Shown here piece after piece: positions 50,240-58,337 of a DNA stretch of 58,337 bases (the stretch's first letter is position 1; each line of letters begins with the position of its first letter). The notes beneath the pieces were generated by a model. It did not search any database and was not told where the DNA came from. It worked only from the letters and a program-made list of their open reading frames with translations. The stretch comes from Liquorilactobacillus satsumensis DSM 16230 = JCM 12392 (GTDB lineage: Bacteria; Bacillota; Bacilli; Lactobacillales; Lactobacillaceae): assembly GCF_001435195.1 (NCBI RefSeq), contig NZ_AZFQ01000049.1, positions 1-58,337 of the forward strand, in the 5' to 3' direction. The position numbers and the translations under genes are program-made.

Positions 50240-53044
50240 CTACTTGCCCTTCAATTCTTTTCTTGCAAGAAAAGAATCATATAAGCGACTTTTTGAAAAC
50301 TTAATCAGTTCCGTTACCAGTAGAATTGTAAACCCAATTCCGGCCGGCAATAACCAACCATAAAGAAAATCAATTGGTCCTGTGTGGAAAACTGCTTGCA
50401 TAAAGGGAAGATAAATAATCCCTGCTTGCAATACAAGCAACAGTGCAATGATATAAAATGCCATCTTGTTTTGGAAAAAGTACTTTGAAAAAACAGGATG
50501 GTTATTCCGTAAATTGAAGAGATAGAAAATCTTACCAAAGATAATAATATTAAGCGTCATCGTACTCCCCATTACAGTGGACATTCCTTGATTCGTCAAG
50601 ATTTCATAAGCAATCATCCCCATACTTGAGATCAAGACGGAAACATAAGCGATCTCGAAAACATCTGCTTTTGTCAGAATCCCACTGTTAATTGAGCGCG
50701 GTCCGCGAGCCATGATCCCGGTCTCTGCCGGTTCAAAGATAAACGCAAATTGAATCGTCAAAGCAGACACCATATTAATCCACAACAATTGTGTTGGATA
50801 CAGCGGCATTGTTTGGTCCAACAGGATACTGAAAACAACTATTAGTCCTTCAGCAAAACTAGTTGGCAGCAAAAACCTAATCGTTTTTTTAATGTTGTCA
50901 AAAACATGCCGTCCTTCTTTAACTGCTGCAAGAATCGTCGTAAAGTTATCATCGGCTAATACCATATCGGCAGAACCCTTAGCAACATCAGTACCCTTAA
51001 TTCCCATCGCAACCCCAATTTCTGCTTGCTTCAAGGCGGGAGCGTCATTAACACCGTCTCCGGTCATTGAAACAACATGGCCTCTTTGCTGCTGTGCTTT
51101 TACGATTTTCAGCTTATCACTCGGAGTCGTTCGGGCAAATACTGTATAACGATCAATTTGCTCTGCAAGTTCAGCTGCTGTCAATTTTTCGAGTTCCGGT
51201 CCCGTAATTGCTTTAAGATTTTCGCCCATCTCAAGCTTTTCAGCAATTGCTAGTGCTGTGTTAGGATCATCTCCGGTAATCATCTTGACTTTAATTCCAG
51301 CATAACGCAATTGTTTAATAGCATCTTTTACCTCACTGCGGGGAGGATCAATAATTCCCACCAAGCCCACAAGTTCGAAATTTTTCCCAATGTTTTCCGG
51401 AATCACTGCGGTACTATCAACCGCAACTTTCTGATAACCTAAGGCAACAACTCGTTTACCTTGTTTTGAAAGTTTTTCGATTTTGGTTTTCCAATAATCC
51501 TTATCTGGTGAAGCTCCTGCCTTTTCCATCAATTGCAGCAAAGTTTGCGGGGCACCTTTAACAAAAAGCAGTTTTTCCCCGTTTTGTGCTAGCAACCGGG
51601 CAGAGTAGCGAAAAGCAGAATCAAAAGGTAAAGAATCGACTTCATTGACCTCGGGTTCCTGACCGGTTAATTTATGGTACAACCCTGTTAAAGCTCCATC
51701 CGTTGGTTCTCCCGTCAAAATCCACTTGTTATTTTCTTGATGGAAACTTGCATCTGAGGTCTGACCTGCAATTTCAACTAACCATTTGATTGCAGGGAGC
51801 TGTTGCCACTGAACTTTTTCTCCGGCCGCATTTGTAATTTCTCCAGCCGCATCATAGCCCACTCCTGTAACTTGATATTCTCCTTCTGGTGTGAAAATAT
51901 CTGTCACGGTCATCTCGTTTTTAGTTAAAGTCCCCGTTTTATCCGTATTCACGATGTCAACTGCTCCTAAAGTTTCAACAGCTGGTAAGGTTTTGACGAT
52001 CGCATTTTTTTGTGTTAGTTTGCGAGTTCCCATTGCTAAAACAACTGAGACACTTGCTGGCATTCCTTCTGGCATCGAACCTACAATCAAAGTGATAATT
52101 GAGATTAGCAGTGTTGGTAAACTGTAGATTTCAAGGTAAAAACCGAGTGCAAAAAGTAAGACTGCTAAGGCAACAATTGCCAGTGACAACGTAAGCCCTA
52201 ATCGATTTAGATTATGCATCAATGGTGTAGGTCTGGTTTTAACGGTCGCCACATCTCTTTGAATCTGTCCGATCTGCGTATCCATCCCGGTCGCAACCAC
52301 AACACCCATTCCAGTCCCACTTGTAACCGCAGTCGATGCAAATGCCATATTCGCTCGTTCGGCAAGCGGAACATTCTTGCCTGAGAGTGGTTCTTCAATC
52401 TTAGTTAATGGTTCCGATTCCCCTGTCAGATTTGCTTCTTGAATTTTCAAGTTATCTGCAGAAACCAGCCTCAAGTCCGCAGGAACCGCATCTCCTGCTT
52501 CTAAACTGACTAGATCTCCTGGAACAATTTGCTGCGCCGCTAATAGTTCTCTGCGACCCGAGCGCACTACATAACTGCGTGAAACCAGCAGTTCTTTAAT
52601 TTTATCAAGTGCATTATCAGCAGAAATCTCTTGGAAGAAGCCGATGAAGGCATTCACAATAATCACAGCACTGATCACAATTGCATCCGGGTAGTGTTTC
52701 AGTATCAATGTCACACAGGCAGTAAGCGCCAAAATGTAAATAATACTATTGTTGAACTGCTTAAAAAACAAGATCCAATTAGAACGTTTTTGAATAAGCA
52801 ACTCATTTTTACCATAACGGGTCAGCCTTTGCTGCGCTTCTTTTGCAGACAAACCCCTTTCAAGGTCCGTCTCAAACGCACGTGCTAGCTCTTGATCCGT
52901 CTTTTCCCAAAACAACGATTGCCTCTGGCCATCATTTTCACCCATGTGTTCGTGCGGTCCAGGTTTCTTCTCTTCCTGCATTCTTGTAATCATCCTTTCA
53001 ATTCTTGCCTGAATATCACCAGCCGGTTGAAACACCAATTTCAA
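50240..53044 (-). CDS. P2-type cation-transporting ATPase of unclear specificity
   Basis: This 934-residue pump has all catalytic motifs: TGES in the actuator domain, NTDKTGTLTKNE for phosphorylation, KGAPQ in the nucleotide domain and [13 protein letters not shown] in the hinge. TM4 reads GSMPEGMPASVSVVLA and TM6 INMVSALTIQFAFIFEP, so the Ca2+-site NLVTD motif seen in the 38.7-kb ATPase is absent; the ion cannot be named. TATAAT (53076-53071) gives a short leader. TTG 53044 with AAAGG six nt upstream is a possible start; ATG 52981 after AAAGGA is the alternative, 21 residues shorter. It is monocistronic and divergent from ugpC. Confidence 0.85.
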   Translation of the reverse strand: MKLVFQPAGDIQARIERMITRMQEEKKPGPHEHMGENDGQRQSLFWEKTDQELARAFETDLERGLSAKEAQQRLTRYGKNELLIQKRSNWILFFKQFNNSIIYILALTACVTLILKHYPDAIVISAVIIVNAFIGFFQEISADNALDKIKELLVSRSYVVRSGRRELLAAQQIVPGDLVSLEAGDAVPADLRLVSADNLKIQEANLTGESEPLTKIEEPLSGKNVPLAERANMAFASTAVTSGTGMGVVVATGMDTQIGQIQRDVATVKTRPTPLMHNLNRLGLTLSLAIVALAVLLFALGFYLEIYSLPTLLISIITLIVGSMPEGMPASVSVVLAMGTRKLTQKNAIVKTLPAVETLGAVDIVNTDKTGTLTKNEMTVTDIFTPEGEYQVTGVGYDAAGEITNAAGEKVQWQQLPAIKWLVEIAGQTSDASFHQENNKWILTGEPTDGALTGLYHKLTGQEPEVNEVDSLPFDSAFRYSARLLAQNGEKLLFVKGAPQTLLQLMEKAGASPDKDYWKTKIEKLSKQGKRVVALGYQKVAVDSTAVIPENIGKNFELVGLVGIIDPPRSEVKDAIKQLRYAGIKVKMITGDDPNTALAIAEKLEMGENLKAITGPELEKLTAAELAEQIDRYTVFARTTPSDKLKIVKAQQQRGHVVSMTGDGVNDAPALKQAEIGVAMGIKGTDVAKGSADMVLADDNFTTILAAVKEGRHVFDNIKKTIRFLLPTSFAEGLIVVFSILLDQTMPLYPTQLLWINMVSALTIQFAFIFEPAETGIMARGPRSINSGILTKADVFEIAYVSVLISSMGMIAYEILTNQGMSTVMGSTMTLNIIIFGKIFYLFNLRNNHPVFSKYFFQNKMAFYIIALLLVLQAGIIYLPFMQAVFHTGPIDFLYGWLLPAGIGFTILLVTELIKFSKSRLYDSFLARKELKGK

Positions 53045-53238
53045 CCGCGGCCTTTGTTTTTGATAATTTAATTATAGCGTATCTCTACATAACTTGAAAA
53101 TTTTAGGTCGCTGATTTTCAAAATCTACTAAAATAAATAGACTAAAAGTTTACTCAATCCTTACATGGTGCATACAAACGCGTTACACTTCACGGCTATA
53201 CTGAACGTGTATTTAACATAAAATTAGGGAGTGAGCAG

Positions 53239-54360
53239 ATGGGTATTGAACTAGCTAGTCTTTCAAAGAGTTATGATGGTCAAAACTGGACATTAAAAAA
53301 CATTAACGTCCAAATCAAATCAGGTGAATTTTTCACGATTGTTGGTCCTTCCGGTTGTGGAAAAAGTACTTTGTTAAGAATGATTGCCGGCCTCATCTCG
53401 ATTTCTGATGGAACACTCAAAATCGATGATCAAGACGTCACTAACCTTCCTCCACAAGAACGCTCATTATCAATGGTTTTTCAAAATTATGCTTTGTTTC
53501 CCTTTCTAGATGTCAAATCAAATGTTGCTTTTGGCTTAAAAGCGCGAAAAATGCCTGCAGCTCAACTTGAACAACGTGTAGCGCACGCACTTGAACTTGT
53601 TGGTCTAAGTGAGCTAAAAGCACGTAAACCGCGCGAATTATCTGGTGGTCAACGCCAACGAGTCGCATTAGCCCGTGCAATTGCAAGTGACACAAAAATA
53701 TGCCTGATGGATGAACCACTTTCGAACCTTGATGCACAGTTGCGCAGTAAAATGCGTTCAGAAATTCGTGAGTTGCAACAAAATCTTGGTATTACACTGA
53801 TCTATGTGACCCATGATCAAGTCGAAGCAATGACAATGGCAGATAGAATTATGGTTCTACATGCACATGAGGTTCAACAGATCGGAACGCCTTCAGAGAT
53901 TTACCAACATCCCGCAAACTCTTTTGTGGCACAATTTTTTGGCACTCCCCGAATGAACCTTCTAAGCGTACATTATTCAACAAAGAATCAACGTCATCTG
54001 CAAGTGGATCCGTTGCTTGATTATGTTTTGCCAATGGATATTGAAGAAGGAGACTACTTTGTTGGTGTTCGTCCTAATGCACTTGAGATCCACGCGACTG
54101 CGCAAGCTTCAAATGCCGCAATCAAGAACATTGAATACTTAGGTACACAGTCAATTATTCACGCATTATTGGATAACCAAGAAGAAGTTCGCATCACTAC
54201 TGCCCAAAACAACACTTTCAGTCTTGGCGAACGGATTCAGATTCGTGCCACTGCTGCCTACTTTGTTTTTGATAATACGGGCAGGGCAATCTTTTTCAAT
54301 AAGGGGGATGGCGAAGATGGACGCACCAATTACAAACAAACAGTCACAAACGCATTATAA
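53239..54360 (+). CDS. ugpC: Glycerophosphodiester ABC transporter ATPase (UgpC)
   Basis: This 373-residue ATPase is of the CUT1/MalK type. Walker A is GPSGCGKSTLLRM, the Q-loop FQNYALFPFLDV, signature ELSGGQRQRVALARA, Walker B CLMDEPLSNLDAQLR and the H-loop YVTHDQ. A C-terminal OB-like regulatory domain (about 240-365) follows. UgpC is assigned because the gene is first of an ugpC-A-E-B-Q operon. RBS AGGGAG seven nt before ATG. Its 3' end overlaps the ugpA start by 44 nt. Confidence 0.9.
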   Translation: MGIELASLSKSYDGQNWTLKNINVQIKSGEFFTIVGPSGCGKSTLLRMIAGLISISDGTLKIDDQDVTNLPPQERSLSMVFQNYALFPFLDVKSNVAFGLKARKMPAAQLEQRVAHALELVGLSELKARKPRELSGGQRQRVALARAIASDTKICLMDEPLSNLDAQLRSKMRSEIRELQQNLGITLIYVTHDQVEAMTMADRIMVLHAHEVQQIGTPSEIYQHPANSFVAQFFGTPRMNLLSVHYSTKNQRHLQVDPLLDYVLPMDIEEGDYFVGVRPNALEIHATAQASNAAIKNIEYLGTQSIIHALLDNQEEVRITTAQNNTFSLGERIQIRATAAYFVFDNTGRAIFFNKGDGEDGRTNYKQTVTNAL

Positions 54361-55276
54361 GCCCAAAGGTAATAAGAAGCCTTTAACTGTTGGACTTTCG
54401 TACAAGAAAGAACTACGCGAACGTTTATATGCACTTGTTTTTTTAGGTCCTTCTTTACTCATCTTAACAATCTTTGTTTTTTTCCCAATGCTGCGCACCT
54501 TGTATCTCAGCTTTTTCTTAACCAATAGTGTTGGTAAGCCGACTGTGTTTATTGGACTCCAGAATTATTTCAGTTTATTAACTTCCACAGCTTACCTTCA
54601 TAGTCTACAGGCAACTTTCATCTACGTCATTGCAGTTTCTTGTTTAACGCTCGTTTTAGGACTGCTGCTCGCACAAACAGCTTCCCAAAAAATTCGCGGG
54701 ATTAGCTTTTTCCGAACTGTTTTCTCTGGAACCATGGGAGTCTCCGTTTCAGTTGCTGCCATTTTCTGGCTTTTCATGTTTAATCCTTCTGTGGGTCTTT
54801 TAGACCAACTTGCCAATCTTTTCCATCTACCCGTCATCAACTGGTTGACCCAGCCCGGGTGGGCCATGACAGCAGTCGTCATTTCGACAGTTTGGATGAA
54901 TCTTGGCTTTACCTTTTTGATTTTCTTCGGAGCATTGCAATCTGTGCCCACTACCTTCTATGAAGCTGCACAAATTGAAGGAGTCTCAAAAAGATACCAG
55001 TTCTTTCACATTACACTTCCGATGATTTCACCGACACTTTTCTTTGTTTCCATTATTACTTTAATTGAATCGTTCAAAAGCTTCGGCTTAATCGATCTAA
55101 TGACAGCCGGCGGTCCAGATAACGCAACCAATTTGCTTGTTTATCGTATCTATCAAGATGCTTTTTTGAGCGGTAATTACGGCCTGGCAAGCACTGAATC
55201 AGTTATTCTTGCATTGATGATTGCCTTTTTTACCTTCATCCAGTTTAAAGTCTTGGAAAAGAGAGTGAACTATTGA
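54317..55276 (+). CDS. ugpA: Glycerol-3-phosphate/GPD ABC transporter permease (UgpA)
   Basis: This 319-residue permease has six TMs in the MalF/UgpA type. The EAA loop near the C-terminus is YEAAQIEGVSKRYQFFHITLPMISP, with the cytoplasmic motif that contacts UgpC. An in-frame extension to 54224 lacks an SD, whereas GGGGG lies nine nt before the ATG at 54317. It overlaps ugpC, and its TGA shares a base with the ugpE ATG, which shows tight translational coupling. Confidence 0.92.
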   Translation: MDAPITNKQSQTHYKPKGNKKPLTVGLSYKKELRERLYALVFLGPSLLILTIFVFFPMLRTLYLSFFLTNSVGKPTVFIGLQNYFSLLTSTAYLHSLQATFIYVIAVSCLTLVLGLLLAQTASQKIRGISFFRTVFSGTMGVSVSVAAIFWLFMFNPSVGLLDQLANLFHLPVINWLTQPGWAMTAVVISTVWMNLGFTFLIFFGALQSVPTTFYEAAQIEGVSKRYQFFHITLPMISPTLFFVSIITLIESFKSFGLIDLMTAGGPDNATNLLVYRIYQDAFLSGNYGLASTESVILALMIAFFTFIQFKVLEKRVNY

Positions 55277-56106
55277 TGAATAAAAATATTACCGGTCCTA
55301 ATTTTCAGCGGCTAGGTCAACTTTTTGTCCTGATTTTATTGGCACTTTTCATTTTAATTCCGTTTCTACTTGGCTTTTGGACCAGCCTCTTACCAACAGC
55401 AGATATTTCCAAGGGTTCATTATGGAGTAGTCACATTTCATTAGACAACTACTACACCGCGATTACGCAAACTCCAATTATTCGATATCTATTCAACAGC
55501 CTTGTGATCTCATTTTTCACAATGGCTGCGCAACTGCTTTTTTGTTCAATGAGTGCCTATGCCTTTGTCTTCCTTGAATTCAAAGGGCGAAACACCCTTT
55601 TCTACGTGTTCTTAGCCACAATGATGCTGCCATTTGAAGCAGAGGTCATCCCAAACTTTGTGACAGTTCGTAATATGGGACTTTTGAATCACTATGCAGT
55701 TATGATTATTCCCTTCCTCACTTCAGCTTTCGGAACATTTATGCTACGGCAATCATTTTTACAAATTCCTGGTGAATTGAAAGAAGCATCAGAGATCGAA
55801 GGGCTGTCACACTGGCGTTTTTACGCTAGTGTAGTTATGCCTTATTCCCGGATCAGCCTTTTCACCCTTGCTGCTTACAGTTTCCTAGCCAGTTGGAACC
55901 AGTATCTCTGGCCAATGTTGACCACCTTTAGTGATGACTTTAGACCTGTCCAAGACGGTTTGCGCCAACTACAATCACAAGAATCATTCAATAACTGGGG
56001 GATGATCCAAGCAAGTGCTGCTATTGTAGTTATTCCAACTTTAATTGTGCTTTTCATTGGACAGCATTACTTTAAATCCGGTTTGAATGAAGGTGCTGTT
56101 AAATAA
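55276..56106 (+). CDS. ugpE: Glycerol-3-phosphate/GPD ABC transporter permease (UgpE)
   Basis: This 276-residue second permease has six TMs. The EAA loop is KEASEIEGLSHWRFYASVVMPYSRI. It is the MalG/UgpE half of the CUT1-type membrane heterodimer. ATG 55276 is one codon downstream of a TTG and overlaps the ugpA stop as TTGATGA. Its TAA overlaps the ugpB ATG (TAATG). Confidence 0.92.
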   Translation: MNKNITGPNFQRLGQLFVLILLALFILIPFLLGFWTSLLPTADISKGSLWSSHISLDNYYTAITQTPIIRYLFNSLVISFFTMAAQLLFCSMSAYAFVFLEFKGRNTLFYVFLATMMLPFEAEVIPNFVTVRNMGLLNHYAVMIIPFLTSAFGTFMLRQSFLQIPGELKEASEIEGLSHWRFYASVVMPYSRISLFTLAAYSFLASWNQYLWPMLTTFSDDFRPVQDGLRQLQSQESFNNWGMIQASAAIVVIPTLIVLFIGQHYFKSGLNEGAVK

Positions 56107-57452
56107 TGAAAAAAATAAAGAATTTCCGCTACCGCCACTTGTTACTGCTTTTTTCCTTGTGTGCTGTCATCTTGTCAGCGTTAACCGGCTGCACTTCTGC
56201 TAAAGCTGATAGCCGAATTCAAATCACTTTCTGGCATGAAATGACCGGCCCGGCGCAAGTTCAATTAACAAAATTTGTCAAGGAATTTAACCAGTCACAG
56301 CATAAGTATACGGTTGTTCCGCAGTTCGAAGGCAATTATAATGAAGCTGTGCAAAAGATTTTGAATACACATGGCACAAGTGCTTCTCCTGCTGTTTTTC
56401 AATCAATGGACATTTCTACCAGCCAAATTTATAGTAGTGGTTATACAACCCCAGTGCAGAAATTTATCACGGCGGATAATTATGATGTTAGTAAAATCTC
56501 GGCTGTTGCACGTGCCTTTTACTCTAAAAACGGGCAACAACTTTCAATGCCGTTTAACACTTCACAACCGGTTTTGTACTATAATGCTACGCTCTTAAAA
56601 AAATATGGGATTACACCCCCACCGGTTGATCCTAGTTATAGTGACATTACACGCGTTGCACAACAGCTCTATGAACGCTCTGGCAAAAAAGTTAAGGGAC
56701 TAAGTGTTGAAATCTACGGCTGGCTTTTTGAACAATTTTTAGCTAACGCCGGAGAATCACTCGCTAACAATCAAGATGGACATGCTGGAACGCCTACCGC
56801 AGTTAACTTTACCGGAACAGCAGCCACCACAACCATGAAATGGATCCAAGAAAACATTAAACATGGTTCATTCATGAATTATGGTTCGGGTACAAGTGCA
56901 TCTGCTAATGAAATGGCTGGTTTTCTTTCTGGTAAATTGGGGATGTTCCTCCAATCATCAGCTGATATTAGCCAGTTAACAGCGGGGATGAAAGATCAAC
57001 TTGGGATCACCTACTATCCTCATCCAGATGGGCAAAAATCAAATGGCGTTTCCATTGGTGGTGCCTCTCTTTGGATCTCAAATGACAAATCGACCACCGT
57101 TCAACGCGGCGCGTGGGAATTTATCAAATATCTGATGAAGTCCCAAAACCAAGCAGCTTGGCAGGCAGCAACCGGCTACTTAGCGCTTAACAAGGATTCA
57201 CAAAATGAACCTGTCTTGCAAAAACTCTATCAAAAAACTCCTGCAGCAAAAATTCCTAGTCAACAATTAGCACGAACCACCCCTAATAACACGAACTCAG
57301 GAATCTTTATGCAAGGTTTGATCCAAGAAAGGACCATCACTCAAACTGCGATGGAGCAAATCTACAATGGTAAAAATGTAACTTCAGCACTGCAAGACGC
57401 TGAAAAACAGATGAATAGCTACGTTCAAACTACGAATAAGGCAAATAAATAA
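56106..57452 (+). CDS. ugpB: Glycerol-3-phosphate/GPD-binding lipoprotein (UgpB)
   Basis: This 448-residue extracellular solute-binding protein is of the CUT1 cluster. The lipobox ALTG-C makes Cys29 the lipidated first mature residue. The mature start ITFWHEMTGPAQVQLTKFV and the TGMxGG-like ...GVSIGGASLWIS segment match the UgpB type. It delivers glycerol 3-phosphate or glycerophosphodiesters to UgpAE. It is coupled to ugpE by overlapping stop and start. Confidence 0.92.
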   Translation: MKKIKNFRYRHLLLLFSLCAVILSALTGCTSAKADSRIQITFWHEMTGPAQVQLTKFVKEFNQSQHKYTVVPQFEGNYNEAVQKILNTHGTSASPAVFQSMDISTSQIYSSGYTTPVQKFITADNYDVSKISAVARAFYSKNGQQLSMPFNTSQPVLYYNATLLKKYGITPPPVDPSYSDITRVAQQLYERSGKKVKGLSVEIYGWLFEQFLANAGESLANNQDGHAGTPTAVNFTGTAATTTMKWIQENIKHGSFMNYGSGTSASANEMAGFLSGKLGMFLQSSADISQLTAGMKDQLGITYYPHPDGQKSNGVSIGGASLWISNDKSTTVQRGAWEFIKYLMKSQNQAAWQAATGYLALNKDSQNEPVLQKLYQKTPAAKIPSQQLARTTPNNTNSGIFMQGLIQERTITQTAMEQIYNGKNVTSALQDAEKQMNSYVQTTNKANK

Positions 57453-57485
57453 GCACAAAATCAATTAATAATGAGGAATGGTAAA

Positions 57486-58187
57486 ATGACAACACAAACT
57501 TTAATTTTTGGTCACCGCGGATACCCAGCTAAATTTGCTGAGAACTCACTCGAAGGATTTCGATATGCAGTAGATCACAATATTGATGGTCTCGAATTTG
57601 ACGTTCATTTAACCAAAGATAGCGTTCCTGTAGTCATTCACGATGAAACGGTTGATCGGACAACTGACGGCAAGGGAGAAATTAGAACCTTCACTTTCGC
57701 AGAGCTGCGGCAATTACATCTAACCAACGGAGAAGCCATTCCTTCACTAGAAGAACTCTTAACGACAGTAGCGACCTCAAATACTCAGCTTAATCTTGAG
57801 CTTAAAACTGACCAGATTGAGTACGAAAATATTGAAAAAATCGTGCTAGAAATGATCAGCCAAGCTCCACTTGTAAAACCTGTAATTTTTTCCTCCTTTA
57901 ACCTTGAGACACTCAAAAAATGTCAAAAAATTGACGCGGCTCAACAATACTGTTGGTTAACGATGCATAAAGTTCCTGATGCTGCTACTTTTGTAAAAAA
58001 AGCAGGATTAGCGGGCTTGCATCTTCATCATCGGCAAGCTGACGAAGTGGTGCAACGTATTTGGACTATTAATGATACCTTTAAAATTAGGCATCTATTT
58101 AAACAAGGAGTTGCTGGTATTATTACCGATAATTTTGAAAAGGCCGGGAAAATTCGTGACAAGCTAATGACAAAACTAAATAGTTAG
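57486..58187 (+). CDS. ugpQ: Glycerophosphodiester phosphodiesterase (UgpQ)
   Basis: This 233-residue GDPD enzyme cleaves glycerophosphodiesters to glycerol 3-phosphate and an alcohol. The catalytic His is in FGHRGYPAKFAENS, the metal-binding Glu-Asp in LEFDVHLTKD and the second His in VIHDETVDRTTDG. No signal peptide is present, so it acts on imported substrate. An ATG five codons upstream (57471) overlaps the GAGGA that precedes ATG 57486 by eight nt, so the latter is the start. It is last of the ugp operon, 33 nt after ugpB. No strong terminator precedes repeat copy G. Confidence 0.93.
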   Translation: MTTQTLIFGHRGYPAKFAENSLEGFRYAVDHNIDGLEFDVHLTKDSVPVVIHDETVDRTTDGKGEIRTFTFAELRQLHLTNGEAIPSLEELLTTVATSNTQLNLELKTDQIEYENIEKIVLEMISQAPLVKPVIFSSFNLETLKKCQKIDAAQQYCWLTMHKVPDAATFVKKAGLAGLHLHHRQADEVVQRIWTINDTFKIRHLFKQGVAGIITDNFEKAGKIRDKLMTKLNS

Positions 58188-58280
58188 CACGCTTTCAGCT
58201 TTCTTTATGATATCATTAGTGTGCATCACTTAGGTAATCTTTCAGTTAGTTCAAGTATTTTTGAAAAATGGCAGTCACCA

Positions 58281-58337
58281 AGAGAGTGTGACATAAGTCG
58301 GGAAAATTTGAGTGCTAACTTGAAATTACGAACATAG
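58281..58337 (+). repeat. Palindromic intergenic element, copy G (cut by window end)
   Basis: The first 57 bp of a plus-oriented copy (gagagtgtgacataagtcgg ... attacgaacatag) are seen, ending exactly at the palindrome centre where the window stops. It is 3' of ugpQ. Confidence 0.9.

Noticed and set aside
53172-53187. Possible cre site (atacaaacgcgttaca) before ugpC
   Set aside because: It is palindrome-like, but the central CG is one base out of register with the WTGNAARCGNWWWCA consensus and the right half does not match.

Overview
The window reads as chromosomal DNA of a low-GC Gram-positive bacterium of the family Lactobacillaceae. Evidence: AGGAGG-type ribosome binding sites with many TTG starts, an AddAB (RexAB) pair, PepC and PepD peptidases, an H2O2-forming pyruvate oxidase, a second PRPP synthetase paralogue, an HdiR-like S24 repressor and a GH25 muramidase with YG-type wall-binding repeats. 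A Liquorilactobacillus-like genus is a guess. I see no rRNA, tRNA, CRISPR array, prophage or transposase gene.

Layout. 1-6.7 kb (minus strand): queT behind a preQ1-I riboswitch, a 850-residue GH25 muramidase, an aldo/keto reductase, a Cof-type phosphatase, a TerC protein and an XRE regulator. 6.8-7.6 kb (plus): an alpha/beta hydrolase whose stop overlaps that of addA. 7.6-17 kb (minus): addA, addB, pepC and an alpha-carbonic anhydrase. 17-24 kb (minus): prs paralogue, proBA, a CNNM/CorC-type transporter, a MetA-like acyltransferase and a TetR regulator divergent from gldA. 25-28 kb: divergent mmuM and mmuP. 28-31.7 kb: HdiR-like repressor, an unknown 159-residue protein, PepD and a nucleotide-sugar-epimerase-like protein. 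31.8-38.6 kb (minus): pyruvate oxidase, an L,D-transpeptidase-like protein with Ser in place of the catalytic Cys, an ABC-F ATPase, a 46-residue basic protein, an Rgg-type regulator, a long gene-poor AT-rich stretch and mscL. 38.7-48 kb: a Ca2+ P-type ATPase, an aldo/keto reductase, a lipid kinase, mntH-uspA and a MacB-like ABC protein. 48.5-53 kb (minus): a GlsB/YeaQ-type membrane protein, a CsbD protein, sortase A and a second P-type ATPase. 53.2-58.2 kb (plus): a five-gene glycerophosphodiester uptake and hydrolysis operon (ugpC-A-E-B-Q).

How the genes fit together. Several form functional sets: SMM import and homocysteine methylation (mmuP/mmuM); proline synthesis from glutamate (proBA, no proC here); manganese handling (mntH with a candidate MntR-like site, and TerC); stress and envelope functions (uspA, csbD, glsB, mscL, hdiR); cell-wall enzymes (GH25, LDT-like, SrtA); and glycerol/glycerophosphodiester use (gldA, ugp).

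The most distinctive non-genic signal is a family of palindromic intergenic elements of about 130-180 bp. There are eight recognisable copies plus one internally deleted one, mostly 3' of genes. Each full copy joins a near-perfect hairpin, which can act as a terminator, to a long imperfect palindrome. The first and last bases of the window both lie inside copies, so the window probably ends at repeat-caused assembly breaks. A second candidate is a highly structured non-coding stretch (about 49.94-50.21 kb) that may encode a small RNA.
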